Shown: positions 27,916 through 40,788 of the stretch, piece after piece
How positions within the stretch are numbered: the first letter of the stretch is position 1
Layout of the letters: every line of letters starts with the position of its first letter
Assembly (NCBI RefSeq): GCF_036711975.1
Contig: NC_091971.1
Location: 6,703,501 to 6,767,500, forward strand
Direction: 5' to 3'
Source of the DNA: Onthophagus taurus
Lineage: Eukaryota; Arthropoda; Insecta; Coleoptera; Scarabaeidae
DNA: 64,000 bases
The notes under the pieces: generated by a model
What the model saw: only the letters and a program-made list of their open reading frames with translations
Told to the model about the DNA's origin: nothing
Database searches by the model: none
Position numbers and translations under genes: made by a program

Positions 27916-30725
27916 GAATGAACTTGACATTTTTTAAATTGGTGTAAGGAGTGACTTAACTATACAAAATCAATAAGTGAAGCAAGTTTAGTGAATCAGA
28001 ATTAGAAGGGTCAGTTAGCTTACCCTAGGGTTAAACTTCGGTAACAAGTTGTTACACACCCTAAATCGAAAAAGAAATAAGGATGCTATATTTTCTGGCG
28101 CCCTAATTTGGCACCGAACCCTAAAAACATTTTGTTTCCTCCTCCAGAATCCCCAGCAGGATCGATCCAACGTTCTGACGTCAAACTTTTTATAGCAATT
28201 TCAAGTAGCTCTCGACCCTAATAACTTTTTTCCATAAAAGCTCAACCGAAAAGAATAATCCATACATGTTTAATAAATCTATGTATATTATACAGAGGCA
28301 AATTGCAGAATTAAGATGGTATTGTAATATTATTAATAACGCGTACGACACCCTGATGTACTTCTGGTAACAGTGCGCAGCGTGAAACTTTATCAATGTC
28401 TTGGAGATGTATAGCAATACATATAACGGGTGTTATATCCAAGCGTAAAGATAGGACACAGCAATTTATCCTTGTTTAAGTTGAATTCCCTGCCGGTTTT
28501 ATCGGTCGTTAAAAGTTTGAGTCCGTTTCATAACAATCAGTAAAAATAAAAGTTTTGAAAATTGTATAAGTTTGTGATGATATAACTTTAAAATTTCAAT
28601 AAAAAAATTAAAAATTCAATAAAATGAATCCAGAATTATCGATTTTCATCTTATTCTCCACACTTCGAAGAACTCTCGATAGAAGTACAAGGAACCCCTC
28701 TTTCGATTTGAAACCCGATGCGATACAAATCGCTTTTGTATTCCGGTCTTGCAATCGCAGCTTTTGTGAGAGAAAGTTAATAGGAAGTTAGTTTGAAAAA
28801 TAAAACGCGATAGTCGCGTAACCGTTCCAAACCGTCGCTTCGATGGCAAAAGTCCCACAGATCCAAAGAGCAAAGTGAAAATATCCATTTATAGAGTTAC
28901 TGTCTATCAAAACTAATGCAATTGGAATGTTATAATCTCTTTAGTTGTTTTATGATATCTATTATGGTATGTTTATTTTCTTCCTCATCCTCTTCGTCCC
29001 CTTTTTCGGGAGGTAAAAAAAATTAACTAATTTTGCTCTTTAAATTAAAAAAAAGAAAAGAAATATATGATTGATTGCGGTTATTGTTAAAGTTTCGGAA
29101 CGAGACAGATGGAGCTTATGGGGGATATATTGCGACCTTACAAAACCATTAATTCCTAAGGGTAGTGACTCTAACGAGTAAGGTCACGTGTCATCCATCA
29201 GACAATACCGTAATTAATTGAGTTAGTTGGGGCGACTGCCTCGGTGTCATGCTAGGTCGCGTGCAGTCACATTCCATGGTAATGAAAGCTAAAAGCAAAA
29301 TTCTTTTTATTTTATATATGTTTTTGTATACTCAATCTCTATAAACAATTCACGCCTATAATAATTACCATGCCGAACCGGATGCCACTGTTTTTCCCGT
29401 CGAGCAGACCGGAAGTCGGTAGTGAATCGACTGACTGCCTCCTCAATGACCACAATTAACCCTTTTCGTATGCAAGAAACGTTCTCGTCAACGAAGCCGC
29501 TCCCGGTACCCTTCCAAAGAGAAATATCGGACCGCATAAACCTCCTTTTACCTTCTTTTACGAGCGTGGCAATAAAAAAAATAACGTTCTCATTTTCGTT
29601 TCTGCTATTGTAAGCATCTTGGATCTTATCGTGTTTAATTGGAGAAGTGGGACACAAGAAGAATCCCTTGGGAGGGAAGTGGGTTGGTTGGATTACGGTG
29701 TGTCTTTTTAGACGCCCATAATCTTAACGACCTTCTTTACGTTATGAAATTATTTTTTTCATTTTCTTTTCCTGCGGGAAATATGAGAAGCGACATGCAA
29801 TTCCTTGTGGTTATATTTATGGCATTGATTCATTTTTATATTAAATTTAATTAATATAATCTTCTATTCTTGACCTATTTATTATATAACGAATTTATCA
29901 TCTTATTTAATTTGAAATATAAAATCCAAAATAAGAACAAATTATTAAAGTTGACAAGTAAAACATTATTTCTTTTCAGGCATGTTTTGATATACTTTGA
30001 TAGTTGTCTCATTCGCTATTTGCACTTTGTTGCTTAATTTGAACGTTATCATCCAAGTAAATAATTACTAAAGTTCGATCCTAACGTTCCTTCTTGTTGT
30101 GTTTGGAACTTGTTTGAGGTTAAATGTCATACTATTCCGGCTCCTCCACCTTAACCATCTAGTACTAGAGTTACTAATTACAATAAGAATTTAAGTAAAT
30201 TAAAATTTATAAATAAATATATAAAAATTTCTCGGTTTGTTTCTTTCACGTGGTTTTTACTAAAATATTGTCCCATCTCTGTGTAGTGGGGTTAGCGAAT
30301 GAAACGGTTTGCTACTGGCGGAATGAACGAGAGAGATGAAACGAGGGTTTGCTGGATGGGATAGAGTGAGAAATCCCGTTCGTGGGGGTTGAATCCTGCG
30401 GCACACGATCGGCGTCGGCAAGCGTCCAGGGGTTAGTATGACGTCACAACGTACGCGGGTACGACACGCTTCGCGTAACCTAAAGCCGGCATTTCCTCTC
30501 TTCACCTTAACATCTTTCCTACTCAATTTCCAATATCGGCTCTTCCCAAAGATCAACGATTCGTCGATTCATCCCTCGAATCATCCCTTGCATTATCGTT
30601 CGAGAGAGGGATGTTTTGGACTCAAAGTGTACTTGAAAGTTTTGATTTCGATTTATTTTTCGGAGTAATAATAATGTGATTGTGGATGTTTTTTTAAAAC
30701 TGTGCTGGTGTGATTGGAACGCAAA

Positions 30726-30755
30726 ATGTTTAAATCGTGGAAATTTGGAACTAAG
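30726..30755 (+). CDS. pico: Alternative short first coding exon of pico (10 codons)
   Basis: ATG 30726 (A at -3) encodes MFKSWKFGTK and runs directly into a GTAAAT donor at 30756, in phase 0. That is compatible with the shared exon 4.3 kb downstream. A GC-richer, pyrimidine-rich leader (about 30260-30620) lies just upstream, as expected for a promoter. The peptide resembles the 13388 exon in having a W-K-F-G pattern, so the two could be interchangeable basic N-termini. At ten codons it cannot be proved by sequence alone. Confidence 0.45.
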
Positions 30756-33700
30756 GTAAATAAGGGAAGTTGGTTTTGTTGATTTATTTTTGTGTTGTGA
30801 GCGGATTTGGTGGGAAATTCACGGTTTTTATTTACCCACGCTTTTCGATGTAAATACTCTCTCTCTTTGCTGTTGTTATTCTTCTTTAACGATCGATTAA
30901 ATAAACATATCGAGTATTTTAAGTTACTTCTAATTGCCAAATTTACTCATTACTTAACGGTAATGAGTTAATTGTTTCTTAGTACTTCTAATTGATTTTG
31001 GTAACACTTTGGTTTCCATAAAATCTTATCGGTAATTATTATTACTGAAAATGTGACGAATCGATATTCAAAAATAGAATTCGAGTCGATTTTAACTTTG
31101 TTATGCGGTCAATAAACTACGTAATAAATCGTAAATGTTTTAACTTTCCAAACTTTACTACACATATTCATCGAATACGTGTCGGGGGTTGTGTGTATCT
31201 CGTTTTCGAAATAGTAACGGCGTAGAGAACTTCTTGCATAATGTCCAACAAACGAGTTTGGTCAAAATTATTACACACACACATAGTCATGGGTCGTGTA
31301 CTCGGCTATGTATAAACAATATCTTTGCCATCCGTGGTCGTAACGTTGTGTACCATAAAGTTACTCGGTCGAGCAAGTTTAATGCTCCACCCACTTTGCT
31401 TAAACAGACTTTGGCAACGTTTCTCTGTTCTCGTCCCTTTGATAAATTTAAGACTATTGTTACGGTTGACGGTAGCTAGTTTCATCTTGTAAATTGTATT
31501 ACTTTGTTTTAAAAAAGATAATTTATATTAACCCATTTGCATTATAAGCTCAAATATGCACGCATTTTCGTGAATATTGATTTTGTTTAGCTAAACTTAA
31601 AATTAACTTAAAGAACTAACACAACCCAATCCGAATGATTCTAGTTCTAGGTTTAGTTTTATAGAGCGATGATCTGTTTTTTTGTGATCATCAGCGAATA
31701 TATTATAATTTATTTACGTTGTCATTTCCTTTGAATGATCAAAATGGATTAACATTACAAATATTTATAAATTCTTTACTTAAAATATGGGACAAATTTA
31801 TTTTTCCCAAGATGATTTTAAGAAGGTTAAATTGTTGACTGTTTCCGTTGTTTATTATTATTTCGACAAAGTATGTTCATGCTTATGTTTATGTCTACCA
31901 CGAAAATTTTCACACCAATTTCATCACCATCAAGTTTTCTTTACGCTTTGCAATAATTGATTAATAATATCCTTTAAATTTTAGAAGTTTCAACAAAACA
32001 AAGAAAAGCTTTTGGGGACAAGCCTTAATTTGATGGTATTTCAACGTCATTACAGCGACAATCTTTATCTTTTGTGTTTTACCGACGATTGTCATGCAAA
32101 CTGAGTAATTAAATTTGCACAGAACTCGCAATGTCTTTCATTACCATTAATATTTATTACATTAATATTAATGATTCGGAAAAAATGTCTTTTGAGCTTT
32201 TATGGGATTATCAAAAGGAAATCGGGAATTTCCCGAGTTGAAACGATTCCATCCTGGCGCGATTATGCCGCCCCTACAAAATGAAAGTACTAAATCGGAG
32301 CTCGGGTTTAATGAAAAAGTAATTAACACGTTGGATAGTTCTGGTATTGCCACGTTCACCAGCAATTCTCGGGTAATCGATATTAACGGATGTGGAGGGT
32401 TCCTGTAATTTCATCAAAAACCCTCAACTCCAAAATGAAAAGAGATTTCGTCGAAAAAGAGATATTTTAGGAGATATTTTGAAACATATTTTGGGACACG
32501 AAGTTCACACAAAGTTACACCCAAAATTAATGTCAAAATGTCTCTGAAATTAACAATTAGACGAGGGTCGAATAAACTAATCGAATTATACCAAACTAAT
32601 TGAACAAAATTAATGAAGTAAACTAAGTTAATTATACCTAAATATTATAATTTATAATCTACTTGACTACATTAAACAACTTCATTTAAAAAAAAAAATT
32701 CTTCGTGACAACAAACTTAAAAGGAATGCAAAACTCGCTTGAAAATAGAACCGTCTCGAATACATTAGAATAACAATGCGACAACAACGAGAAAGAGCCA
32801 AAACTTTTTTGAAAGTTTTTCCCTTTTAACTCATGGTAATCGCCACCACAAGAACACCAATTAATTCCCAACTGCTGTTCTTATAAAAGTCTGCTGGCAC
32901 TAAGCGAAGAGAAAAACCCTTTTGAATTATCGTTTTCTTCTTGCCTTCAAGATGCTTAAAAGAACCCGTTTGTCATTGGCGCGTTTACCACCAGGTCCAA
33001 TAATTAGGTATCTCCACTGTTTTCCCATCAAATATTTTATGACTTGCTAGGAAGTTTGCTTGCGTTTGAGAAAAAGAAAGTTGAATAAAGGTCGTTAAAT
33101 AAAGTGAAGAATTTTTCACCCTCTCTGTATAAATTGCACACTCATATCTAGATATGTTCATGTAGAACATTATAAAAGGCACGACGTCTTTATAATTAGA
33201 ACCTAGACGGAATCTAAAGCTATCCTTAGTTGGATGACTCTCGTAAATTCATATTTTAAACCTTAAAAATAGGATTTTTTTTGTCTTATTTTAGTGAACA
33301 TTTTAACTCTTTTTTATCTTTAACTCACCTCTTTTATTCCAAACATTTCTTCTTACACACCATTACTTCATGAAATCTGCAATAAAATGATTAATTTATA
33401 CATATATTATACTGATTAGAAAGGTTATAAACATACATAAAAAGTTAAATCTAAAAACCACGAAAAATAAATCTTGTTCTAAAACTTAAATGTCATTGTC
33501 ACTGGATATAGGTTATGTTCAGTTATATTGGTGAATTAGTTCGATTGATTATTTTATTTTATTTAAAACCCATCATTATAAAATAAATGTTTAATAATTT
33601 ATAATTAAATTTGTTTTTGATATTTATAAGTGAATTATATATTTAATTTTATATAATAACTAACTCAAAAGTGTCAAATAGAACGCTTCAAATATAACTA

Positions 33701-35054
33701 GAATTTTAATTAAAATCAAAGTTTTAAAAAATTTTAGTAATTTAATAAAATAATAACAAATATGCAAATTAAATATCTTTGAAATAAATTATTTTTTTAC
33801 ATTTCTTTATTTTTTTGTTAGATGTGCTTTACTGCAAACTTCACACTATATACGTATAAATTTAATTTTTTCCGTATAGATATAAATTAAACAATTAACA
33901 CTCAATTTTCTTAAAATACGATAAATTTTTCTATTTATTTTTACAATAACATTAAGGTCTTAAAATAATTTTTTTATTCAGTTTTTATAATTTTCTGCAA
34001 GATGGCCTTATTTTACACTGATTGTCAGATAGACTGTCACATTGACAGGTTATATCAAATTCAAGATTAAATTTTTTCTTTGTGATGTGATTTAATAGTA
34101 ACACAAAGCATAAATCTAGATCTTAACTTTGTATTAAAATTTATGAAAGTATGTAAAGTAAGAACGGAAACGTTCAATACCCAAGGCCATAACGTTCCAC
34201 ATATATTTACCTTGAAGGTTAAAACCTTTTATATAACATTTATTGCCTTTTTTCATTGCACTTCTTACAAATTTCATCACGTTGACGATGGTTATCGCCG
34301 ATGGAAGAAACGTCGTTACACGTTTCAAGAGAATAAACCCGGTGTAATTAGGACGATATAAACGATTAAAATGACATCTTTTGTAATCGGAGGACAAAAA
34401 AAAATACAATTAAAAGCAATTGCAGGCGGAAAATGAGAGACACGTAAATAAAACGTATAACTTTTAAACCGGACACGAACTCGAAGATCTTTAAAAGAAA
34501 CTGGTTTATGAACTACGAGTTACTTAGGTCAAATAGCGGATCTTTGCCATCGTTTTTTTTTATTGATGGTGTCTATAAACTGTGTCAATTAAATAGTTTA
34601 AGTTCACACAACTCTGTATAAATAAATATCAAGTTAACGAAAACGTTAAAAAAGTTACAACATCCAATTAACGCCTAGTACATGAGGATCAAACAATCGG
34701 CTCTATTAATTCGCTTGTAACGCGTACCATCACGCACTGGTCATTGCTATTAATTGCCAAAGCGGTTGCAGAAACGGCGGTGGTCATTGTTTTACTTCTT
34801 TTTAAATCGCTCTCTTTCGTTTTAACGTCGCCTTCAGCTTCTACACCGCAAAATTGTCGTTGTAGACTTCTTGGAAATTCGTCGGCATCTTCGCTTTAAA
34901 GCTTGAAGGGACGAAGAAGTTGATGGCAACAACTTTATCCCGACAGGAAATAGCACGGATAATATAGCTTAGTTGTATAATTAAGAAAAATTTAATATTT
35001 TATGATATTAATTAGGAAACATTAATTTAATTTAGTTATTTAATTTTATTTTAG
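30756..35054. other. pico: Last upstream intron of pico
   Basis: It ends at a TTTTATTTTAG acceptor before 35055. It contains a TTAA-flanked MITE (31528-31752) and is otherwise AT-rich. Short ORFs at 31189-31479 and 32168-32408 show no recognisable domains. I see no exon here. Confidence 0.6.
31528..31752. mobile_element. TTAA-flanked MITE, second full copy
   Basis: The left end TTAACCCATTTGCATTATAA matches the copy at 1388, and the right end reads ATGGA-TTAA. A TTGTCATTT word precedes the right end in both copies. The interior keeps only a worn CTAG-rich segment (about 31610-31660). Length is about 225 bp. Confidence 0.55.
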
Positions 35055-38000
35055 GGTTTGGATGGGGTGAGCTCAGCCAGTAATCTTCGTCCTCCAACAA
35101 CAGAAATTTTAGCACCAAGAATCGACAGCTACAGATTTTCAATGGCAAATCTAGAAGATACTCACATGAGCGAATTAGATTCAATTTTGGGTGAATTGAA
35201 CGCGATTGGATCACAATACGATAAGGAAATATCGCAAGGCCGCGAACAACGTTACTCAGGTAAAAAACGTTATTAAGTTATAAATAAAAAATTTAAAAAA
35301 ACTTTATGATTAGACTCGCAAAAAACGCAACATCAATCACGAACGCATAGCAGAACATCATCTGAAGGCCCCCGATTAAAATTAGATGGAAACGAAAGTG
35401 ATTCTTTGAAAAATGATTCGGGGAGAACGGATTCGCCGGATAATGATTCGGCTTTTAGCGATACAGTTTCGATGTTATCCAGCGAATCTTCAGCTAGCTC
35501 AGGAGGAAGTGGATCAAAACCGCACCCCATGATTCAATTGCCTCAAGATGAAGCAAGCAAAGTTAGGGCCGAAAAAATTAAAATGGCAATGGAAAAAATT
35601 AAGGAAGCCAACATACAGAAATTATTCGTTAAAGTTTTTACAGTGGATGGATCCGCAAAATCTCTTCTTGTAGACGAGAAGATGTTATGCGCTTACGTTA
35701 CTAGACTTTTAGCTGATAAGAATCATGTTAGGATGGATCCTAAATGGGCTATTGTTGAACATATCCCAGATTTATTTATGGGTAAGTTACATCTTTAATT
35801 TTATTATTTATTAATAATTAATTTAATGATTTTTTTTAAATTAAGAACGAATATATGAAGATCACGAACGCCTCGTTGAAAATTTAATGTTATGGGCGAG
35901 AGATTCAAAAAATAAAATTTATTTCGTTGAACGTCCTGAAAAAACGTTTCTATTTATGCAACCGGAACGGTTCCTTCTGAGCAACTCGGACAGGAGGGAA
36001 AACCTCGATAACGACGAACATTCCCGCAATATTATGCTCGAGGAGTTCTTCTCGTCGAATAAAGTACCAGAAGTCGAGGGACCGCTCTACCTCAAATCTG
36101 ATTCGAAAAAAGGTTGGAAGAAATATCACTTCGTTTTAAGAGCTTCCGGTTTGTATTATTTCCAAAAAGAGAAAGCAAAATCCGCGAAAGATCTCGTTTG
36201 CTTGGCTACGTTCGAAAACAACCAGGTGTATTACGGATTGGGGTGGAAAAAGAAATTTAAAGCCCCCACTGATTACGGGTTTGCGATCAAACACCCAAAA
36301 TTACAAGAAGCTAAGAGTTCGAAATACATTAAATATTTATGCGCTGAGGATCAAACTACTTTGGAAAGATGGATGGTTGGGATTCGCATCGCAAAACACG
36401 GAAGGCAATTAATGCATAATTATAGATTGTTGGTGGAAGAGTTAGCTCAAGAGGATTTAGATTTATTGGCAAACGCTAGGAGTTGTTCTGTTAGTTCCAT
36501 TGCGGTCCAATCGAACGTTACAACACCAACACAAGGGTATGCAAAACTAATTTATTAATTTTATTTAAAATAATTTCAATTTTTATTAACAGATATTCAG
36601 CCAGTGATGGATATGGAACACAAAGCGAAACTTATTCAACAACCAGTGAGGTTAGTTCCGGAAGACACAGCAGGGCAAGTAGTTCTAGTTCAAGTGGTTG
36701 CATGTCAGATGGTGCTCCATCAAGTTGCGAAAATGCTTTTGATTCTGAATTTTCAACAGGTAAATTTCAACATCGCAACTTAATTATTTTATTTAATGAT
36801 TTCTTTTAATTTTAATTTAAAGGTACAATTAAAAGAAAACCATCGATGAAACCAAGTTTACCATTAACGAGCACCACGAGGCAATTAAAAGAAGTGGGCG
36901 AAACACGAGATGAAAACGATAGTACACCGACAGCCGGAAGTCCAGTTTCTTACACAAACACAGGTAAATACAAGTAAATATAAGTGAATTGATAGTATTC
37001 CCGCTTTAGTGTCAATGTCTTGCCATTCGCGTACTCGACATACTTTGGCACCGGGCCAGCAATAAAAACGAAGAGATAGATATTTATACGGTCGCACCCG
37101 AAATAGTATTAGTAGTAGCCGGTTTCGTATATATTTCAATTTCTAGGCACCCTCACGAGGAGACACACAAGAAGGAAATCGAGCAACTCGGGCGACGATT
37201 CGAACAGTAGCACGCTCAAAAGACAGCATTCTTACAAAAATAGGGGGTCGATCGAGTCGATGGGAAGCAGGAGCGGGACATCAACCCCTCTTTGCGGGAC
37301 GCCGGTTAGGGAGAGAGCTTCGCCCTTCGGCGACAAACCCAGCCCGTTTAATGAAAGACCGCCGAGTTCTAATTCGGTTAGGAGTCCCGTGAATTCTATG
37401 GATGATATGCCTTCATCGATGGTAAGTTAATCATTATTTGTAGTTTTAAAGGGATTCTTTTTTTAAGAGATGCTTAAATTTCTTTTATTACTTGTTTTTA
37501 AGTTCCGCTTACCTTCTATTGAGTTAACACTGGCTTCGTCGAACGCCCCGGTTTTGAAGCATTGGAAATCCAATAACTAACACTTTCTAATATTCGTGCT
37601 TTCTGTTATAATTGCATGGTAGTTATTAATATTTTATTACTAACCGCTTTTTAAATAACTAATTATTTATAAAGATGATTTTGAACTACAGGTATAAAAG
37701 CTAATGGTTAATGTTTAAATATAAACATAATAAATTTTGTATCCAAGAGTCTCCTTAATCGCTCTCAAAATCTACCTCCAATATCTTTCTATTTGGAGAA
37801 CCAGATACTCTTCTTTCAGGTTTACTATTCCTTAGCCTTTTCTCGGTTTTTATATGTACTTCAAGATTATCTTGTCTATATATGCAACATTTATATTTGT
37901 TAATAACTTATTAAACAATTTTATATTTTTCAGACTGATTCAATAATTTCTCTTCCACCACCACCAGAAGTAAATGAAGACACCATCATAACATCACCAT

Positions 38001-39130
38001 CTTATCAATTACCACCACCACCTCCCGAATTATTTAATTCAACGTTATCTTTGGATAGTTTACCGCCACCACCAAATCCGAACGATTTGCCACCGTTAAC
38101 TGGCGGTGAATTAACCGGAAGTCAATTATCATTGATGTCTTTGCCTCCACCGCCAAGCGAAAATGGTGATACAGGAACGATAAGGAGAAGAAAAGAAAAT
38201 TGTACTCCAACGAATGGGTTGAGTCCAGATAGGACTCCCACGGCTGGGATGTCCCCAGATCAAACTCCAACTCAAAGTAGGATAAATACGCCGTGTTTTA
38301 GTCCCGGGGGGTCAACTTGTACCACTCCAACTCAACAGAGTTTCAATAACGGGTTTTTAAACGAAAACGGTCATCCCCCAGCGTATATTAATCCACCTCC
38401 ATACCGTCAAAGTTCAACATTACCCGGATCATCAGCTTTTAGTAATAGTAATGGTTTGAGGTCGTCTTTAAGACAAACTTCGTTACCGCGACAAGTTTCC
38501 GTTAATAGTATGTCTTCTAATGTCAGTTCAAATTCATCGAATTCGACGTATTCAGTTCCTTCGTATTTGGGTGATTTTAATTCTTCGAGAAATTCCCCAA
38601 GCTTACAAAGAAAAGTTAACTTCCAAGAACCTTCGTCTCCAAAGAAAAGTGGTAAAAAAATCTCGTTTAATTTAATCCCGCAAGAAGCTCCGGCTCTCCC
38701 AAAAAAACCACCCCCACCTAAACGATCGGATAGTACAAAATTATCCAGCCCAAAAAAACTCGCCGACCCACCAAGTGATTTCCTTAAAGATTTACAAAGA
38801 GTGATGAGAAAGAAATGGCAGGTTGCGCAAAAATGCAAAGATGAACCATCAACAACTCCACACGAAGTACTTGGATTTAGGGATCCCCCCACTTTATTAC
38901 CTGATTATAAGGAGACCAACGTTTCTAACTGGGTACAAGAACATTATGGACCAAATAATTTTTACGAAAACGTTTATAGAGATAGTACAGATAACGTAGT
39001 TGAATACGCAACAAGTCCGGTACATGTTAGGAATGATAAAATTTATGATTTCGTTCGTGGTAAAAGACCACCTCCACCGCCTCCGAAACGTAGCGAATCA
39101 ACGCATTTGAGTACGCCAAAAATGCATTGA
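35055..39130 (+). CDS. pico: Pico / lamellipodin (MRL family) adaptor, shared coding exons
   Basis: Seven exons: 35055-35259, 35314-35781, 35846-36536, 36593-36759, 36823-36963, 37147-37421 and 37934-39130 (TGA). All junctions are GT-AG and phase-consistent, giving 1,047 residues, or about 1,078 with the 13388 exon (numbering below). An acidic helix (MSELDSILGELNAIG) resembles the second talin-binding helix of RIAM/lamellipodin. A lysine-rich coiled segment leads into the Ras-association domain (about 199-300) and the PH domain (about 333-441), the diagnostic MRL tandem. The rest is serine-rich, with SPDxTPT repeats, four LPPPP EVH1-type ligands, two PPPPKRS[ED]S motifs and C-terminal tyrosine motifs (YENV, IYDFV). 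MRL proteins bind Ras/Rap GTPases and phosphoinositides at the leading edge and recruit Ena/VASP to extend actin. The tandem identifies the family securely. Confidence 0.95.
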
Positions 39131-39240
39131 TGCCGCGTGTGTTGAGATAATATTTCGGAATGTATTCTTATTAAAAGTTAATTTTTGAATTAACGTGTAA
39201 CTATAAAAATCAAATTGGATTAAAAATGTTATTAAAAAAA

Positions 39241-39246
39241 AATAAA
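39241..39246 (+). terminator. pico: Poly(A) signal, proximal, pico
   Basis: AATAAA 110 bases after the stop codon, in an A-rich context. Confidence 0.45.
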
Positions 39247-40782
39247 ATAAACGAGTAGGTAATTTATAAATGTATTTTATGCTGTGATATTATTTTTAAA
39301 ATCCGCAGATGGAACATATTTAAAAAAAATAATATTAATAAATTTGTGGGGAGACGACGTTTTTAATTTTTTTTTATTAATAAATAATTTCATAAATTTA
39401 ATAAATTAAATAAATAAATCAAATTCAAACCTTTAACAAAGTACTGATTGCAAAATCTGTTAAAACTGCCAATAAAGCTGCCGAATGGTTGTAAGAAAAA
39501 AAGATGTGATTAGCAAAAACGTGCCATTTTATAAAAAAAGGAAAAGAAAATGGAATTTTTTAGAGGTGATTTTTGGTGGTGGTGGTTTTTTTTAAAAAGC
39601 GTTATTTGGTTTGATTGAAATTCCTTGTAAATAATTAATGATATAATAAATAATATAGGGCGGTTAGATTAGAAAACGATGAAAGGAAAAATGATGGTGC
39701 TTATGGGAAAACGCTGTTTGGCAGAAAATAACTAAATTAATCGATGTACCAATAAATTGCGACTATGTGATCTAAGTCGCGATTCGACTGCCGAAGCTGA
39801 CCTTTTTTTGTATAATAAATACTTTTTAAGTAACTATTAATGTAATTAATGATTAAATGGGTTATGTAGATTGTAATTTTTTAGAAAAAAAAACCTTTTT
39901 TATATTTAAACGGAATTGAATTCTATTGTAAAATTATAAATCAAAGTTTTCTATATTTCATTAGCTGAAAAAAGCGTAAAAACTTTCCACAGGGTTGTAA
40001 ACAAGTTATAAATAATCAAACATAAAAATATTCGTTTTTTTTAATTTATTTCGATAATATTGTGTATTTACCGTCTAACCAATATAATAATTATGTCGTA
40101 ACGAATAATCTTTATTCATTTCTATATTAAAACCTTTTTCTATTTAAGATCTCTATAAATATATATATGTATACAATACCGTTGCCATACATTTTGTATG
40201 TTTTGTAAGTTTTATATATTCGAAGTAAAAAATTAACTATTAAATGTAAGACGACGTTACAGTGCTGGAAAACGTTAAGTTTTTGATAATTATTAAAAAC
40301 TTAACGATTATCAACACTTCATCCTATTATATCCATTAGTCATAAGCCATAACATTCTTATTATTAACTTGATAGTGTCGTTTTGTATTTATTAAAAAAA
40401 AACGACGTAGCCGGAAAAAATAAAATGTATAGTGTCCATATTTAAGCATTTATTTATCGTATTTGAGACAGAAAAAAAATAAATAAAAGGGGTTTAAATA
40501 GAATTGCGTGCAATTATAAGTGTAAATCGTTAGATAATTTTTTACATATTTATCCTGGTATCTTGTATTGCTGCTATTTCAATTTAATAAATATTATAAA
40601 TCTCTCCGATTATAATCCTCCAACTTTCGTGGGAGAGAACATTCGTATTTGCACCTATCATCATTTTCTTTTATTATGTTGGAACTTGTTTTAAACTCAG
40701 GTGCTTATTTAATATAGAAATTATGTATACTACCTAATGTTTCAGCATATATACTAACTGTTATGATAAATAGTATTACATT

Positions 40783-40788
40783 AATAAA
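40783..40788 (+). terminator. pico: Poly(A) signal, distal, pico
   Basis: AATAAA followed within 25 bases by ACATTTTGTTTTAA, a U/GU-rich downstream element. It would give a 1.7 kb 3' UTR. Confidence 0.45.

Larger units (their letters stand above)
13481..30725. other. pico: Long intron of pico
   Basis: No further coding exon is supported in these 17 kb. It holds a tandem repeat of 176-bp period (14555-14905), single copies of the GGTCGCTTGCGGCC repeat (19287-19322, 26240-26310), a TTAA-type MITE end (27837) and several GC-richer islands. The islands lie at about 15040-15310 with an octamer ATGCAAAT at 15136-15143 and a CACGTG at 15273-15278, then 20640-20960, 21180-21760 and 26500-27510. They may be enhancers or conserved non-coding blocks. 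ORFs in them of 60-100 codons resemble nothing and lack splice logic. Confidence 0.5.

Noticed and set aside
30260..30556. 98-codon minus-strand ORF
   Set aside because: It lies in the GC-richer leader before the 30726 exon; composition explains the open frame and no motif is present.
38407..38892. 161-codon minus-strand ORF opposite the pico last exon
   Set aside because: It is a shadow of the proline/serine-rich pico coding sequence on the other strand.
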